The position numbers and the translations under genes are program-made. The notes beneath the pieces are model-generated. The model was given only the letters and a program-made list of their open reading frames with translations. It did not search any database and was not told where the DNA came from. A DNA stretch of 64,000 nucleotides from Wuchereria bancrofti (lineage: Eukaryota > Nematoda > Chromadorea > Rhabditida > Onchocercidae): positions 10,278,975 to 10,342,974 of the forward strand of contig SSBO01000012.1 of NCBI GenBank assembly GCA_005281725.1, given 5' to 3'. The number at the start of each line of letters is the position of its first letter. Positions within the stretch are counted from its first letter, which is position 1. Of this stretch, positions 24,258-37,787 are shown one piece after another.

Positions 24258-26240
24258 TGGAATTATCCAAATTCCACTCAAATTTTGCAACAGCGATTTT
24301 GACAGCAACTTTCGTGTTGTTTTTCTTATGGAGTCATTCCAAATAGATTTGTTTTGGATGTATTTAGTCCTCATCAAACAAATTCTCATGATATATCAAC
24401 ATTATTATTATGAAGTATAATAGATGAATATCCCATTTATACTTTTATAGGATTCACTGAAGTTCCGTTTATCTTCAGTTAGTTTTTACTTATTTATATG
24501 AAACATTAGTATGCATCATAATTCTTTTATTTATCGTCTTCTAAAAATATTAAGTTCGAAGTTTGGTGAATATTTAAAACTTAAGTTGGAGATTTTTTTT
24601 TGGGAGGGTATGGGATGCAAGTTTTTTTTTTTATTTTCTGTATTTTTATTTGTAATCTCTGTTTGGAAAATTCTCCATACTTCTTCATAGTTGGTTTAAT
24701 TTTCCATCAAAAAAAGTGTTGTTCTATTATGTTCTTAGTACTTATTTGATATTTTAAAATTTGTTGGAAATTTTTGGATGCCATTTTGACCAATAATTAA
24801 CTTTTACTAGCAGAAAATCGTCCTTTTAATCTAGCATAAAACATTATCAATAGTCTATTAATTTGCATGGATTAAAATAATATTAAAGTAGGCAGCTTTA
24901 GTGATTGACATAGATAATCCTCTTCTAGTGGTAATAATGCTGAGCATTTTTCGTCGTTCATTTACATCACTAACTGGATAATCAATCATTTCTATGGCAA
25001 TCCCGTTTTTTTGTGGTGATTTATTTATTTGGTTCTAGAAAGCTCAAATTGGATTTTTTATAACTATTGTATTTCTGTAATTTTCATAATAGATTAATTT
25101 GCTATTTCAAATGCCTTCTCTGTAGTTAGCCTTACATTGCTTTTTGTTTTTATAGTAATTTAATGTGTAATTAAAACACGCAAATAATTTATAACGAAGA
25201 GATACTGATATCAATAACTATAAACAAATATTGGTTTGATTAAAAAAAATCTCAGCAAACAAAGTCTCTATAATTATTATACTTTTATTACATACGTGTC
25301 TATTATTATACTTTTATTACGTACGCTTCCTAATATCAATGTATTTATTAGCAATAGCTTTACCCAATTTGTATAGCAATATTTATTGTCACTTATAAAC
25401 TTTTATTCGGATGAATTCATTCTCTTTCAACGTTTAACAGTGATAAGCTGATGATAAAAGTTTGATGAAATAAACCGTGGCGTGTCATTATTATCTACAT
25501 GAAGACGTTTTTTTTCCCAACGTACAATAAATACATATTCAAATTCTTAATTTGATTTTAATTCGAATTTGAGTATGTTAGAATGAGGTAGGATAACTAT
25601 TCCGGATAAAGGGTGTATTTTTGGTGAGATAAAGATAGCTAACCGGTTGGTATTCTAAAACACTAGCAATAGAAAAGTTTTTGTGCATGTTGGTCCTTTT
25701 TTTTTCTTTTTTTGTTCGATGTTTACATTTGGTAATCGTTGGTCACACTCCCGTGCAAGAAATACCACAGTGATAAAAATGTGCTGATAGTGCATGTTAA
25801 TTTATTAGAATTTAGGTAGAAATATAACGGAATAAATTAAATGCCATAGTTTGTTAGAAGATTGTTGTTGCAAGAAGGTAGAGTTTATTTAGAATTAGCA
25901 ATTTTAAATGTTTAGAAGAATTAAATAGAAGAAGAGGATCCTCTGTTTCAAAAATTTCATTAAATCATTGTTGCTTAATAAATGATTACGAGTTACTTGA
26001 TATTAATAATTTTGAAATTCAGTGGACTTGTGAGGTTATCAAGTCAGCATAATATGTTAGCTACTTAGCAAAGAGCGAAAAAAATTGAAGGAATTTAAGA
26101 TGCGAATTGGAGTGGGTGTTGACATGGGCGATTCATTCTAATTGGTATCATTAATTTTTGTCCGATGTTTTGTGCAAAAAAAAAATACTTGTTTTTTTAA
26201 AAATCTTTTGAAGACCTCTCTTAGAAGCAAGTTGTTGGTG
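24258..26240. other. Intergenic region between FAM3/GT13 gene and desaturase
   Basis: About 2 kb of A+T-rich DNA. It must contain the 3' end of the upstream gene and the promoter or trans-splice site of the desaturase. A direct repeat of about 27 bases around TATTATTATACTTTTATTAC occurs at about 25272-25320. I see no coding exon. Both flanking genes read rightward, but the gap is much wider than is usual inside a nematode operon. Confidence 0.55.
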
Positions 26241-29186
26241 ATGCACGGAGTTGACGTGCAAGACTTTGGTTGGTCTTATACAGAGGAACCACATGCAAGC
26301 AGGTTAATTTGTTGTTTTGAAGAAATTGAAATTAAATCTAAATTTGACAGTAAGAGAAAGCATACAAATGATTTGGAATGTTTTCCATGATGCGATATCA
26401 CTGTAAATTCTTTCAGACGAAATGAGATAATCCAAAAGTATCCGGAAATCAAGAAATATTTTGGTGTTGATCCATCATTCAAATATGTCGTATTGGCAAT
26501 GGTTTTAGCACAATTTAGCATTGCTTGGCTTTTGCGAGGTATATTTCTAACTGAATTAGCATTTGATTTAAATTCGAAAGTGTTTTTTTTTTTTTAACCA
26601 TTTGATTTAAATTCGGAAGTGATTTCAACGTTATGTTTGTTGTTAAATTATTACCAAATGATAAGGAAGGATATAAGTAGTTGCCCTGTTCTCATATTTA
26701 TAAGAAATCCTAATTAAAATTTTTACGAATGAGTTATGGACTATAATTGGATGAAAATTGGACTGGTTTTAAGATGTTACACTTCAATTTAATATCTGCT
26801 GATTTTTGAGGTATGACCTAAGATGCAAAATTATCTAGTGCAACTGCTTATATCTAGTAGGTACGGCATTGTATCTCCAAAAGAAAAAGGTAGATCACTG
26901 GACAGAATAACCAAGTGAAGGAAGTGATTTTTTGCTGCAAGGAGTACTAAGGTTTTACAAATGTTATGTGTAACTTATTTACATTTTGTTCATAAAAGAT
27001 CAGGTAATTATTACAGATTCAGACTGGTTATTGATTTGTTTGCAAGCATATTGTACTGGTGGCACCGTTGGACATTCACTTACATTGGCTGTTCATGAAA
27101 TATCACATAATATGGCATTTGGTTGTGCTCATCCTCTTGCAGTTTGTTTCATTTTCTTTTTGTTACAGAAAAAAAAACAGCAGCCATTTAAAAGTCAAAC
27201 ACTCAGGTAGTTCAGTCAGTTAGTTCAGTTGTATTTAGAACATACACTTTCTTATTGGTCTGTATGATGGTTGTCAGTTACCTAAGTTTTAATCTAGAAT
27301 TCTGCAAAAAGTATATATTAAATAGAGAGAAGGAAAAAGGAAGTAGTAATTGTAATCTTTCCCTAAATTTCTCTGAGAAAATGATTCATTGCAAAATTTT
27401 CGCAACTATTTTAACAAGAGTAATGGAAAAAGAGGGCAAAGCGAATGGTTTAAGGGAACATAGTTGATTTATTGGTTTACATTTCGAACTCTTTTGATAT
27501 GATTTTGATATCGTTGGTTAAAACGATAGGCATGTTTCGGAGGAAAGGAGAGAAACGGAAGAAAATATCGTTCTTGGCGACGATTGAAAAGTAACTTGGC
27601 ATTGGTAGCTGCAAGAATTGATAAAGCTTACTGATTCCATCCTAAAGTATTTTCAAGGTTTTAAATTGTGCCAGTTATTTAAGAACCGCTTTTTTGGATT
27701 CATTGCTAATCTACCGATGATGGTACCTATGTCGGTTTCTTTTAAGAAGTATCATTTGGAACACCATCGTTACATGGGTAATAATTTATTATATAACATC
27801 ATGGAATATTTGTATTTTACTTGCACAGCCAAATGTAAAGTTTTTCATATTTTCATGAAACTAAACGAAGATGTTATGTTTCGAATAGTTCAGTTTTTCA
27901 GGTGAAGAAGTGTTAGATACTGACATACCGACAAATTTCGAGACACGATACTTCCGTCGTACTTTGGGGAAATTGTTATGGGTCTTTCTCCAACCATTCT
28001 TTTATGCTTCCAGACCATTTCTTATTTATCCCAAAGTTGGTCAAGCTCGATCTTAAATGTCCCATTTAATGTTGATAAAAAAAGGAGAATGAATATATAT
28101 AGTTTTTTGAGACTTTTCTCTTAAGAAGACATAAGTATCTAGACTAATTTGTTTTTCACTATTACTTTATTATTATTTTGTTATTCGATATTATTTATTT
28201 CACTTCTTTTTTGTTCAAACTTTGAAGGCGCTAATTTTTAGGCTGTCACAGATTTAGAAATCTTAAATGCGCTACTTCAAATTTTTACTGATTATATCGT
28301 GATCAGGTTTTTCGGTTGGAAAGCCTTTGCATATCTGTTAGGCGGGTTTTTTGTTGGATCGGGTATTCATCCACTTGCTAGTCATTATATTTCTGATCAT
28401 TATGTCTTTAATCCTGGTCAAGAAACGTACAGGTACGTCAAGTAAATGCATAAATTTTTGCAGTGAAATACGAAAAATAGTACGAAGATTTTCATTAGTA
28501 ACTAACAAATATTGTGTTTATACAGAAAAATAGATCTTTGTTTTGTTTGTTTGAATATTTCAATTACTTAAGTTTTTTCTACGACATTTCAAGGTATTCA
28601 AACGATGTTTATTCAAGTTTTACAATTCTTCCTTAATCCTTGTCCTTCATGACTGTTCTTACCTTTTTTAGGAATGTCTGCTTCGTTCATTTCTTGTTTA
28701 TTAGTTAGTACAGGTGCTATTCAATTTTTTTACTTTAGTTATTATGGACCGATAAATTTAGTAACATTCAACGTTGGTTATCACATTGAACATCATGATT
28801 TTCCATATGTATGTGGCAGTAACCTTCCTAAGGTTCGTTGTTTGTTATTTATTTTTAGTTATTTTTTATTTATTTTTTTCGTTTGTGTTATTTTTTCAAA
28901 GATCGGATTACTTGTTACGAAATTCATTTTATTGTTGAGATCAGTCTTTATTTGTTTAATTATGTTTATGAATTTGCAGATTAGTGCTCTAGCTCCTGAA
29001 TATTACAAAGATTATATGGTGCATTCAAGTTGGATTTACATGATGTACGATTTCATCACAAATCCAAAAATGTCCTTATATTCCCGAACCAAGCGAAAGA
29101 TGGCAAAACCAACAGATGTGCACTTTTTCGACACTGGGCCAAATACTTCCTGTTTCATTTATAAGTTCTTCTCATCTGTAAGCTAA
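26241..29186 (+). CDS. Sphingolipid delta-4 desaturase
   Basis: Homologue of DEGS1/DES1, the ER membrane enzyme that puts the 4,5-trans double bond into dihydroceramide to make ceramide, using a di-iron centre. Eight exons join in frame: 26241-26302, 26417-26538, 27017-27141, 27684-27777, 27902-28035, 28242-28432, 28739-28832, 28980-29186; 342 residues (human 323). All three histidine boxes are present: HEISH (88-92), HLEHH (127-131) and HIEHH (258-262). Flanking family motifs such as [34 protein letters not shown] and SYYGPINL are also clear. The chosen ATG gives [13 protein letters not shown], which aligns with the family N-terminus but lacks the Met-Gly start that allows myristoylation in vertebrate DEGS1. 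The C-terminus runs about 20 residues past the usual end. A strong donor (TCT|GTAAGC) lies right at the stop, so the last residues could be replaced by splicing. Confidence 0.95.
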
Positions 29187-32100
29187 TTTCTGTTCAAGTA
29201 TGATTAAAATATTTTCAAATACTGAAGTTGATTTCAGAGATGTAATTTGAAATTTTGACCGTAAAATCCGACCACATTTTTTATCATAATGCATAATTGA
29301 CATTAACTTCATAACTAATGAAAAATGAAGCGTAGAATATATTAAAGGAATCACTTTCTTTTTATGTTATTTGGAGCACAAAGCTTAATGGTGTTAAATT
29401 GTTGCTAGAAAAATGTGAATCTTAATGAATGTTACATCAAATGGATGAGATCGAGCTATCTTCTTGACATAAAGTTTCATTTCGTCCATGTAAACATCGC
29501 TTCTTAATTTGCATATAGCAGTGACTTGTTTTCAGTTACTTCGAGGAAGATTGTTTGTCGTCAAGAATAAAAAGAGCTGATTTGTCTTGTATCAGCAGTT
29601 GTACAACGGTTTATTAGTAATAATTTCTGGACATTATTTCTTATTTGATTTTCTGACGACTGATCTAGCACACGCTTAATGGTCTTTTTCATAAGACACT
29701 TCTGACACTTTCTTTTCACTTAAATTTATAATTACCCTTCTCTAAGTTATGAGAAAAATCATTCGCTAATTTATGAAATGTCATTTAAATTGCAATCACG
29801 CTTTACTATATGATTGTGATGCTCATTTATTTATTGTGTTGTGTTGCATTTCAGTCTTGTATCGTGCATTCGGTAATTTATGAGAATAAAACTCCAGGAA
29901 GGTAGAGAAAACGGAGCTGAATGATTTTCGGAAAATTTCAATGCCAGAAGGAGTGATAGACTATGTAGTAATGATTTGGGACTTCCAAGAGGAAAAGAAC
30001 AGAAATTCAATTAACGGGTAGCGAGGTTAAAAAACCGAAAACATTAGAAATAAGAATGTATGTTTCAAGTTTAACTGATGCAAATCATTTGAATTCAATT
30101 TTATTGAACTCATTGATATAATTTATATATGAGGGTTCGAACGTTGAGTTTTGAGGCAAGCTTTAATGGCGAAAAATTACAAGAAACATTTCCGGAAAAT
30201 TGCACTTTCTAGTAGTTCCTTTTTTTTTCTTTTTTCGCTTCCTTGGTAAATTGATTTCGCATATTGCTTTGTTAATTGAATTTAATTCAGGGTTTTTCTT
30301 TTTTTTTACTTGCTTCATGGCATATTATCAGTGACTTGTTTCCTTGGTTACTCTACTCCGTTTTTTTACCCGTACCTTGACATCTGGAACTGTTTTCATT
30401 ATCACATAAAAGTGCGTGAAATGTTAGCTGCAACCTCATTCAAATTAATTTCTTTCCTAGCCACTTTTCTTTTATTTCAAAATGATTGACTTCTTTCTTC
30501 GACGATTATAAAATACTTTATTGTGAATGATTGATGAATCAAATTTTCCAAATAAAATTTTGCCTTTTTTAGTTATTTTACTATCAATGATAGCATTGAA
30601 AAGAAATGTAAATAATATACTTAAGTAATTTAGAAATAATTTGTACATGGAATTATAAAATGTACATCTGTGTGCATGTAAACATCGTTGTAAAAAGATA
30701 TATGTGAATTTTTGGTTAATGGATTAAGTTTTCCATTATTAATTACTACATACAACAAATGTTAACTACAAGAAGTCACAACATTATTATCATGCATTTC
30801 ATTCATTTGTCAGTGTATTAGAAAGGAAGTTGATTGTTTTTGCGAAAATAGGGAAGCATAATTTTCACTACCTATTAGGTTGAGATGAGAAATTATCGTT
30901 TTAATTAATTAAGATAAACATATGCAGGTATAATGCAAACCATTATAACACGGAAGAAGCAGTGATTATTCTTTAATATATCACAATAGTCTTATTATTT
31001 ATCAAATAATTTAAATTATAAAATTAAGCGATTAGTTGGTTGATATTTAAATTTTTTTAACATATACTAAAGAACAATTATTTTAAAAAAAGGAAAAAGC
31101 TATGAAATGATGTAATAGTTTTATTTAACAAAATGCTACAATTTTTGAGAGATAAATGTAAATAAAAGGATTTTTGGTGCTATCAATTGCATAAATTTTT
31201 CAAATACATTTATTACAGCTGTTTTTCTTTTTCTTTCTTTTGCTCCTTTACTTAAAAATTAAAAAGTCATATCATTGATTATGTTTATCCATATTAATCA
31301 AAATTATCAATGAAATCATCAGGAATAGTATGAAAAAGTTTGAGTTAAATTAATATTTTAAACAATCTGATGAATAATTTTCTTCTCATAATTAATTTTA
31401 TTTCATTTTTTGATGAGTAGTTTCAATTATTGGTTTGAAATTACGACAAACTTTATTTTACAATTTCTAGAACTGAAATTGTCTAAATCAATGTAGGTGA
31501 ATTGATTTTAAAATGGTAGCCGAATTTTGGCACAGTTTGTTGAAATTGTTTCATCTGATTACGATATTATCATTATCATTCATTCTGTTGTAATTCCACT
31601 AGTTTTGATGAAATTAAGTATTACTTTAATTTATTCTTGTCACTTTTGAAAAAAGATAATTAGCATTACAACTGATTACATATCATCTTTTTATATAAAT
31701 TTCGGTTTTTTCTTTTTTTTATAAGAAATTCAACAAAATACTTTTGAACTAACTTATACATTAAAATACTTCAAATAATTTATACAGCAAAAAAAAAAAA
31801 AAACGCAGATACAAAGCGATGACAGCAATCCGTCTATGATATTATTTAAATCGTATACACCAATTAAAAAACTTAATAATGAAATGAGAATTTTACTGCA
31901 AAATTCACAGTATTTAAAATAATAAAATCAGTGTAGCATTTTTTAGTATCAAAATCAATAAAGGATTATTTGTATAATGAAAGAAAAAGGAAGTTAAAAT
32001 ATAGTGGTTGTTAGTTAGTTAAATTAATTAAATTAAAAACATTTTGATTATATAATCTTATTAAAATAAACTATTCCTAAGATATTGAATATATTCATTT

Positions 32101-34486
32101 AAAAAGAAAAAATTACCTTTTCTCATTTCTTTTTTTTCTTGTTTTTTTTTCACAATATATCATTGGAATTGTTTGTAAAATTCATCTGATAATTAATATG
32201 TTAAATAATCTACATATTAGTTCTTTTCTGTTTTTATTGTCTTTTTGTTTTTTTAAGAGAAATTTTAATATGCTTATTTAATAATAATAATAATAATAAT
32301 ATAATTAATCTAATTAAATTAATCCTAAATTTTACACTATTTTATTTGAAAAAATTGCATATATCATAAAAAATAAATATGAAAAATGCGATTATATTTT
32401 CTAGTGGGTGATGTATAATTTTATTACTTCTTAAAAGCATTGAAATGGAATAAAAAATGAAAAAAATTACATATTTATATGTATGTAAAATGATTTGATC
32501 CATTAGTAAAAATGGTCCTTCTCTACCAATATAAATTTATATAAATTTGTCATTAATGTAATTGCAACTAAGCACAGAAATCTCAAATGATAGACATAAA
32601 AATTAGTTTGGATGAATTAAATTTAAGTTTATTAGCAGAAAAAATTTCACGATGTATCAAATTAATGGAAGAGGAGAAAATGACTATAAATATTCATTCA
32701 TTCGTTCATTTTACATTTTTATATTAGTCCTTAAAAAAATAAATTCTTTTATTATCAAATATTTTATGAATACATTGCATGATGATAATAATTTTTAAGA
32801 TTGTTTCAGATAACAAAATTTTTCATTTATTATTATGATATTATCAATAATTATTATCATGAATGAATATCATATATATAATATTGATGATATGATAATG
32901 AAACTGTTTATTTTTTTAAATTACCATTTATCTAAAATTAGAATTCCTAATTTTTTTTTTTAAATTATCATTTTATTTGAAATTATAATTCCTAGTTTTG
33001 TTTGTTGCCTTTTTTATATTATGATTTTGTCTATCATTCTTGCTAATTACAAAAAGTTTTAGTCAATTTTTTCTTTTCTTTTAAACATCAATAAATGTCA
33101 TTTAAATTTCATTTTGGTTATTTAGTTTTATTATTTATAAACAAGCAAAAGAAAAAACGAAAGAAAGAAAGTTAAGACTGAAGTAGGAAACTTCATCAAT
33201 TTTCGTTTCCTCATCTATTTCAGACTTGCATTATTCATCTTCAACCTATAAATAAGTAAAAAAACAGAAAAAGAGAAGAAATAAAATTTCTAATAAAAAA
33301 TAGTAGAAAATGAAAATATTTTAAATTTCAACAAATTTTAGTTTTTTTTTTTATTAATAATATTATTTTGTTTATTGTTGTTATTATCATTTGCTTGTTA
33401 TTGTTGCTATTGTTATTATATTAATTCACTAGCATAATTATTTTTCTTTTTTAGCATAAAAATTAATTCAAGTGATTCCATGACAACTAATAATTTGAAT
33501 TTAATGCAATAATAAACAGGAATTTCCAATTGATATAATTAAATTTGAAATTTGAATTATTTCATTTATATACGGTTATAATTTGATAATTTCATCATTT
33601 TTAAGCATTTTAAATATCCAATAAATTGCTAACATTTCTATTCACTTAGTAATTTTATCACCTTATTTTCTTTTTCTTTCTTTTTCATTTCATATATTTA
33701 AATTTATTAATTCAAAAAAATAGATTTGCAAGAAATTTTTAAATTGTTGATATTTTATACTTTCTTTTTTTTATTTAAATAGAATAATTTTCCTTTCTTT
33801 TCTCTTTTTTTCATTATAAGAAATATTATTTTATTCAGAGTATTTCCTCATCAGTATAATTTTATTGATAGTAAAATTGAAATAATATTTTTTTCGAAGA
33901 AAAAGCAAATTAAAAAGTTAGGAGTTTTTCTAAAATAATTTTTCCTTTTGATATTTCACAACAATAATTAGGTTAATCTGTTCAAATTTTAAATTTAGTT
34001 AAATTTCAGCAATTTTAATAATTAGCTAAATAATTTAAATATATAGTCAAAAATGACGTTTTTTTAATAATAAAAAATTAATATAATAAAAAAATAAAAA
34101 TAAAAAATCAATAACATATATATCATTATCACCAGACTTATACTAAATAAAAACTGTGAACCGGTGAGAATCGTTTTCAGAATTAACGATTAGTCATTTT
34201 TACCCATGAAAATGACTACAATTCTTTTGTTGCATATAATGATAAGTTATAATAGCCATTAAAACATAGTAAAATATGTTTGTTAAATAATTGAAAAATT
34301 ATTTTGTTGTAAAATTGATACGATCGATTAATAATTTTAGCATTCTATTTATTTCTTTTTTCCTTGTTAACGAAAAATTTATACTACTAGAATTATAATT
34401 TTAAATTTTACATATTACATATGTGCTTCTTTATTCATTTTAAAATTATTATCAAATAAATAATTTTTTCATTTATAGATTTGAAA
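29187..34486. other. A+T-rich intergenic region
   Basis: About 5.3 kb between the desaturase and the neuropeptide gene. An AATAAA at 29885-29890 is a possible polyadenylation signal for the desaturase, though 0.7 kb past its stop. The rest is increasingly A+T-rich with ATT/AAT tracts (for example about 32281-32302 and 33355-33420). Non-coding 5' exons of the neuropeptide gene could lie here, but I cannot point to one. Confidence 0.5.
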
Positions 34487-36809
34487 ATGCTTACAATTGC
34501 TTTTCAATCAATGAATTATTTGCTTATAGCATTGACATGCATAACGTTGACGCATTCACTGGGATCAACAGGAATACGTACATTTCAAACTGAATGTAAA
34601 GTTTAAATTTCATTTCTTTTTCTTAGTCATTTTAAATTTATTGACAATTTTTTCAACTTTTTTTTGTTGCTCTCATCTCTTTTCTTTTTCATTCCAAATT
34701 TGCATTTGTTCACTGCATATTCACTTCTACAGAATTTTTTTTTTATTTTGCTAGTTGTTATTTTACTAAATTGGAGAAAAAAATTTTTTTTAACTTAAAA
34801 AATGGAAAAAAAAAGAAACGACTTAATCAAAGCGGTAATAATCAAAGAGTAATAAACAATGAAATAAATGATTGAAATGAAATAATTTAATGGTTGAAAA
34901 AATTATGAAAAAGTTTTTTCTAGAATTTTTTTTTTAATATACGACTCTCATTCAGTGTTATATATATTAATTAGTTCTTGTTAATTAATTTTTGCGTAAT
35001 TTAACAAATATGGTTGCTGCGTTATAATTTCCTCAAGTCTTTTAAATTGAAAATATCAATTTTTGAAATTCAGGAAATTTTAAATTTTTATATTTAAGAA
35101 TTTTGTTCAATTAATTGAAATAATAATAATAGTAATCAACGAAATAAGCAAAAATAAATTTAAAAAATGATGATGATGGTTACAAATTTGCGAACATCTT
35201 TTTATTTAAATTCTTGCAAATTTTTCAACTGATAAAAAGATAAATTACCATTGATTAAATTAATATGGTGAGTTGTTTCACATTATTGGATATGAAAATT
35301 AAATTTAAAAAACAAATAAATTAAAATGTTCAATATTGCTATCATTATTTACCAAATGTTTTCTTATTTGCAATTAGAGAAAGAAATAACCATCAATCAA
35401 ATTATATTAATGAGTTCAAAATGAACAATTTCATATTGAAAATATAACTGCAAACATTTGACTTGAAAATTTTTTCGCTTATTTTATGCAACTAACAAAT
35501 GGTATGTAAAATTGCCTACAAAGGAAAAAATCCTATCAATTCTTTCTTCATAATTTTTTTTTTTTTCATTTTAATTTTAAGACTATTTCAAGAATTCAGT
35601 CTCCACTAATTGTTTTCCGGACTTTTTTGACACTTAAAATTCTTCGTTTCTTTATAATTTTTCTTTACTGCCAAACAATTTTACAAGCGAATTAATGAGC
35701 TACCGTATAACTTAATCTCAGAAATTTTTTCAAAAATTTGATACTTTTCAAATTTTTTGTCTTTCCTACATAGTTTTTTCAGTCTACAGTTAATAAACAC
35801 AATTGATATTAATTTTGTAAATAGATAAACGGTTTTTTTTCTAAATTAATCATGCTTATTTTTAGTGTTAACCATGATATTATCAAAAAAAAAACATATG
35901 AATAATCCTTATAATTTCCAATAATTTTAATTTCGTTCCTATGTTATCATTATCAATCTCTATTAGGTTATTCTATGTTATCATTACGAATCTCTACTTA
36001 TTTTCTTCATATCTTACATACTTCCACAAAATCTTCACTTAATAAATTAATTATCAATGATAATATTAGGTAACTGCTATATATAAGATAAAAATATTCA
36101 ACTTAAAAGGAGAAATAATGAGATATAATTAACATATATAGATGATTTAACACAAGCTGAACGACGAAATCAAAATATGATGGATCATTTACTGAGAGAC
36201 AGTAATGGATTTGGAAGAGCTGATTATACCTTTGGTAGAACCGCTCGTAATGATGTAAGTTTTAAAGTTTCTGATATTTTTTTGAAAAAAGAAAGATAAG
36301 GGGAAAGAGAATGAGAAAGGGAGTGGAAACGAAACAAAAAATTGATTGAAATAGATCAAAGAAAAAAGACTTCTTTAAAAAATTAAGAGAAAAGAAAACT
36401 GAAAAAATTCAATATTAAACTGCATTTATTCAAATTAATAATTCTTGAATTAAAAAAAAATTCATTACAATTTAGTTAAAATTATTATTAATCTTGTTTT
36501 TGAAAGAAAATTTTTCCTTTTTTCTTTTAACAAATGATGAATAATTCACAAATATATTGCATTATTAAAAAAATTAATCAGAAACATAAAACAAATTTTT
36601 TTAATAAAAACAGAATCTTAAGTAATAAAAAAACTTATATTAAAATATTAGTATATTTTGTTTTATAGGCTTTCCAAACAAGTCCATTAATTCGTTTTGG
36701 TAAACGATACGTGATGGATGATGAACGTTCAGAACTAATAGCACACCTTCTACATCAATACCTTCAACAACAACAATACTTTGATCGATCAAATCGTTCT
36801 CCTCGTTAA
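34487..36809 (+). CDS. FMRFamide-like neuropeptide precursor
   Basis: Small secreted precursor of 120 residues in three exons: 34487-34595, 36142-36254, 36669-36809. Phases match and the stop is TAA. Residues 1 to about 26 form a signal peptide (core MNYLLIALTCITLTHS). The last exon opens directly with AFQTSPLIRFGKR (residues 75-87): a SPLIRF peptide, a glycine amide donor and a dibasic cleavage site. This predicts one C-terminally amidated RFamide peptide acting on a G-protein-coupled receptor. Upstream, DYTFGR and a monobasic R before NDAFQT are further possible processing sites; AERR is dibasic. The tail after GKR is acidic then glutamine-rich, with no cysteine. An acceptor (TTTATAG) sits 7 bases before the ATG, suited to an upstream exon or spliced leader. 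An AATAAA at 36841-36846, 32 bases past the stop, is a good polyadenylation signal. I cannot assign it to a numbered flp gene. Confidence 0.85.
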
Positions 36810-37787
36810 TGCATTTAAAATTTGATGTATTAAATGATAAAATAAAACAAAGAGAAAGAAACAAAAGAAAAACAATAAACAAGAAAAAGAAACATAAGAG
36901 TTAAAAATATTTAGTTAATTGGTATAAATTTTAAATTACTTTTCTTTTTAATTTTTTTTTTTTAAATACATAAATAAATGAATTTATTCTATTAAAACAA
37001 ATTTCATTTCATCAATTATTGCAACAAGATCTTAATAATGAAATTGTTTGAAAATTTATAAATGCTTATATGTGAATTATAAAATCATTTCATCACAAAA
37101 TTCATTTCATTTTTATTTCAACCGTAAAGACAGTTTACATCAAATGTTTTAAAAAGTAATTATAAATCATGATTTTAGATAACAATCTATTCTTTTTCAA
37201 TATTTGATCCATTATTCACATATTTATATCATTTAATAAGATAAAAAAGGAAGAGTAAAATCATGATGATTGTATAAAATAGTATTTGAAGTAAGAAATG
37301 AAAGGATTATGACAAATATAGGAAATAAGAAAATTTACTACTAAAAAATGTTTTTATCATTATCACTAAAAATTAAAAAAGGATAGGATAGTTTTCAGTA
37401 AACATTTTTTCTTTATCAGCTAATTATCATGCTGTTTAGTTATACAAAGAAAAAAGTAATAATAATAAAGTAAAATAAAAAATATGATGGAGTTATACAA
37501 ATATTCAGAGATCGTACAACAAAATTTGCGTACTAAAATTTGAAATCTAATTCCACATTTTTACAAAATAATTTAAGAAAAAGGAAAAAAAAGAGGAAAT
37601 AGAAGCAAAAATACACTGACATAATTATTTATAATTATAACAACAATAATAATAACAATTATTACTATTATTACCATTATTGTTATTACTACTATTATTA
37701 TTAACAATTTCCCGTTTTAGATAAAAATAATAAAGTGTTAAAAAAAAGTAAGAAAACTTATTTAATAAAAAAAAAAAGAAAATGAAA
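36810..37787. other. Convergent intergenic region
   Basis: About 1 kb between the 3' ends of the rightward neuropeptide gene and the leftward GRIP gene. It is A+T-rich, has the neuropeptide AATAAA near its left edge and a mixed AAT/ATT trinucleotide tract at about 37635-37710. No gene is seen. Confidence 0.6.

Noticed and set aside
24190..24420. 76-residue plus-strand frame overlapping the last FAM3/GT13 exon
   Set aside because: The POMGNT1-like frame through 24257 is in phase with the previous exon; this one is a shadow in another frame.
27255..27467. 70-residue plus-strand frame between desaturase exons
   Set aside because: It sits in the intron between 27141 and 27684, shows no match to the family, and the flanking exons join in frame without it.
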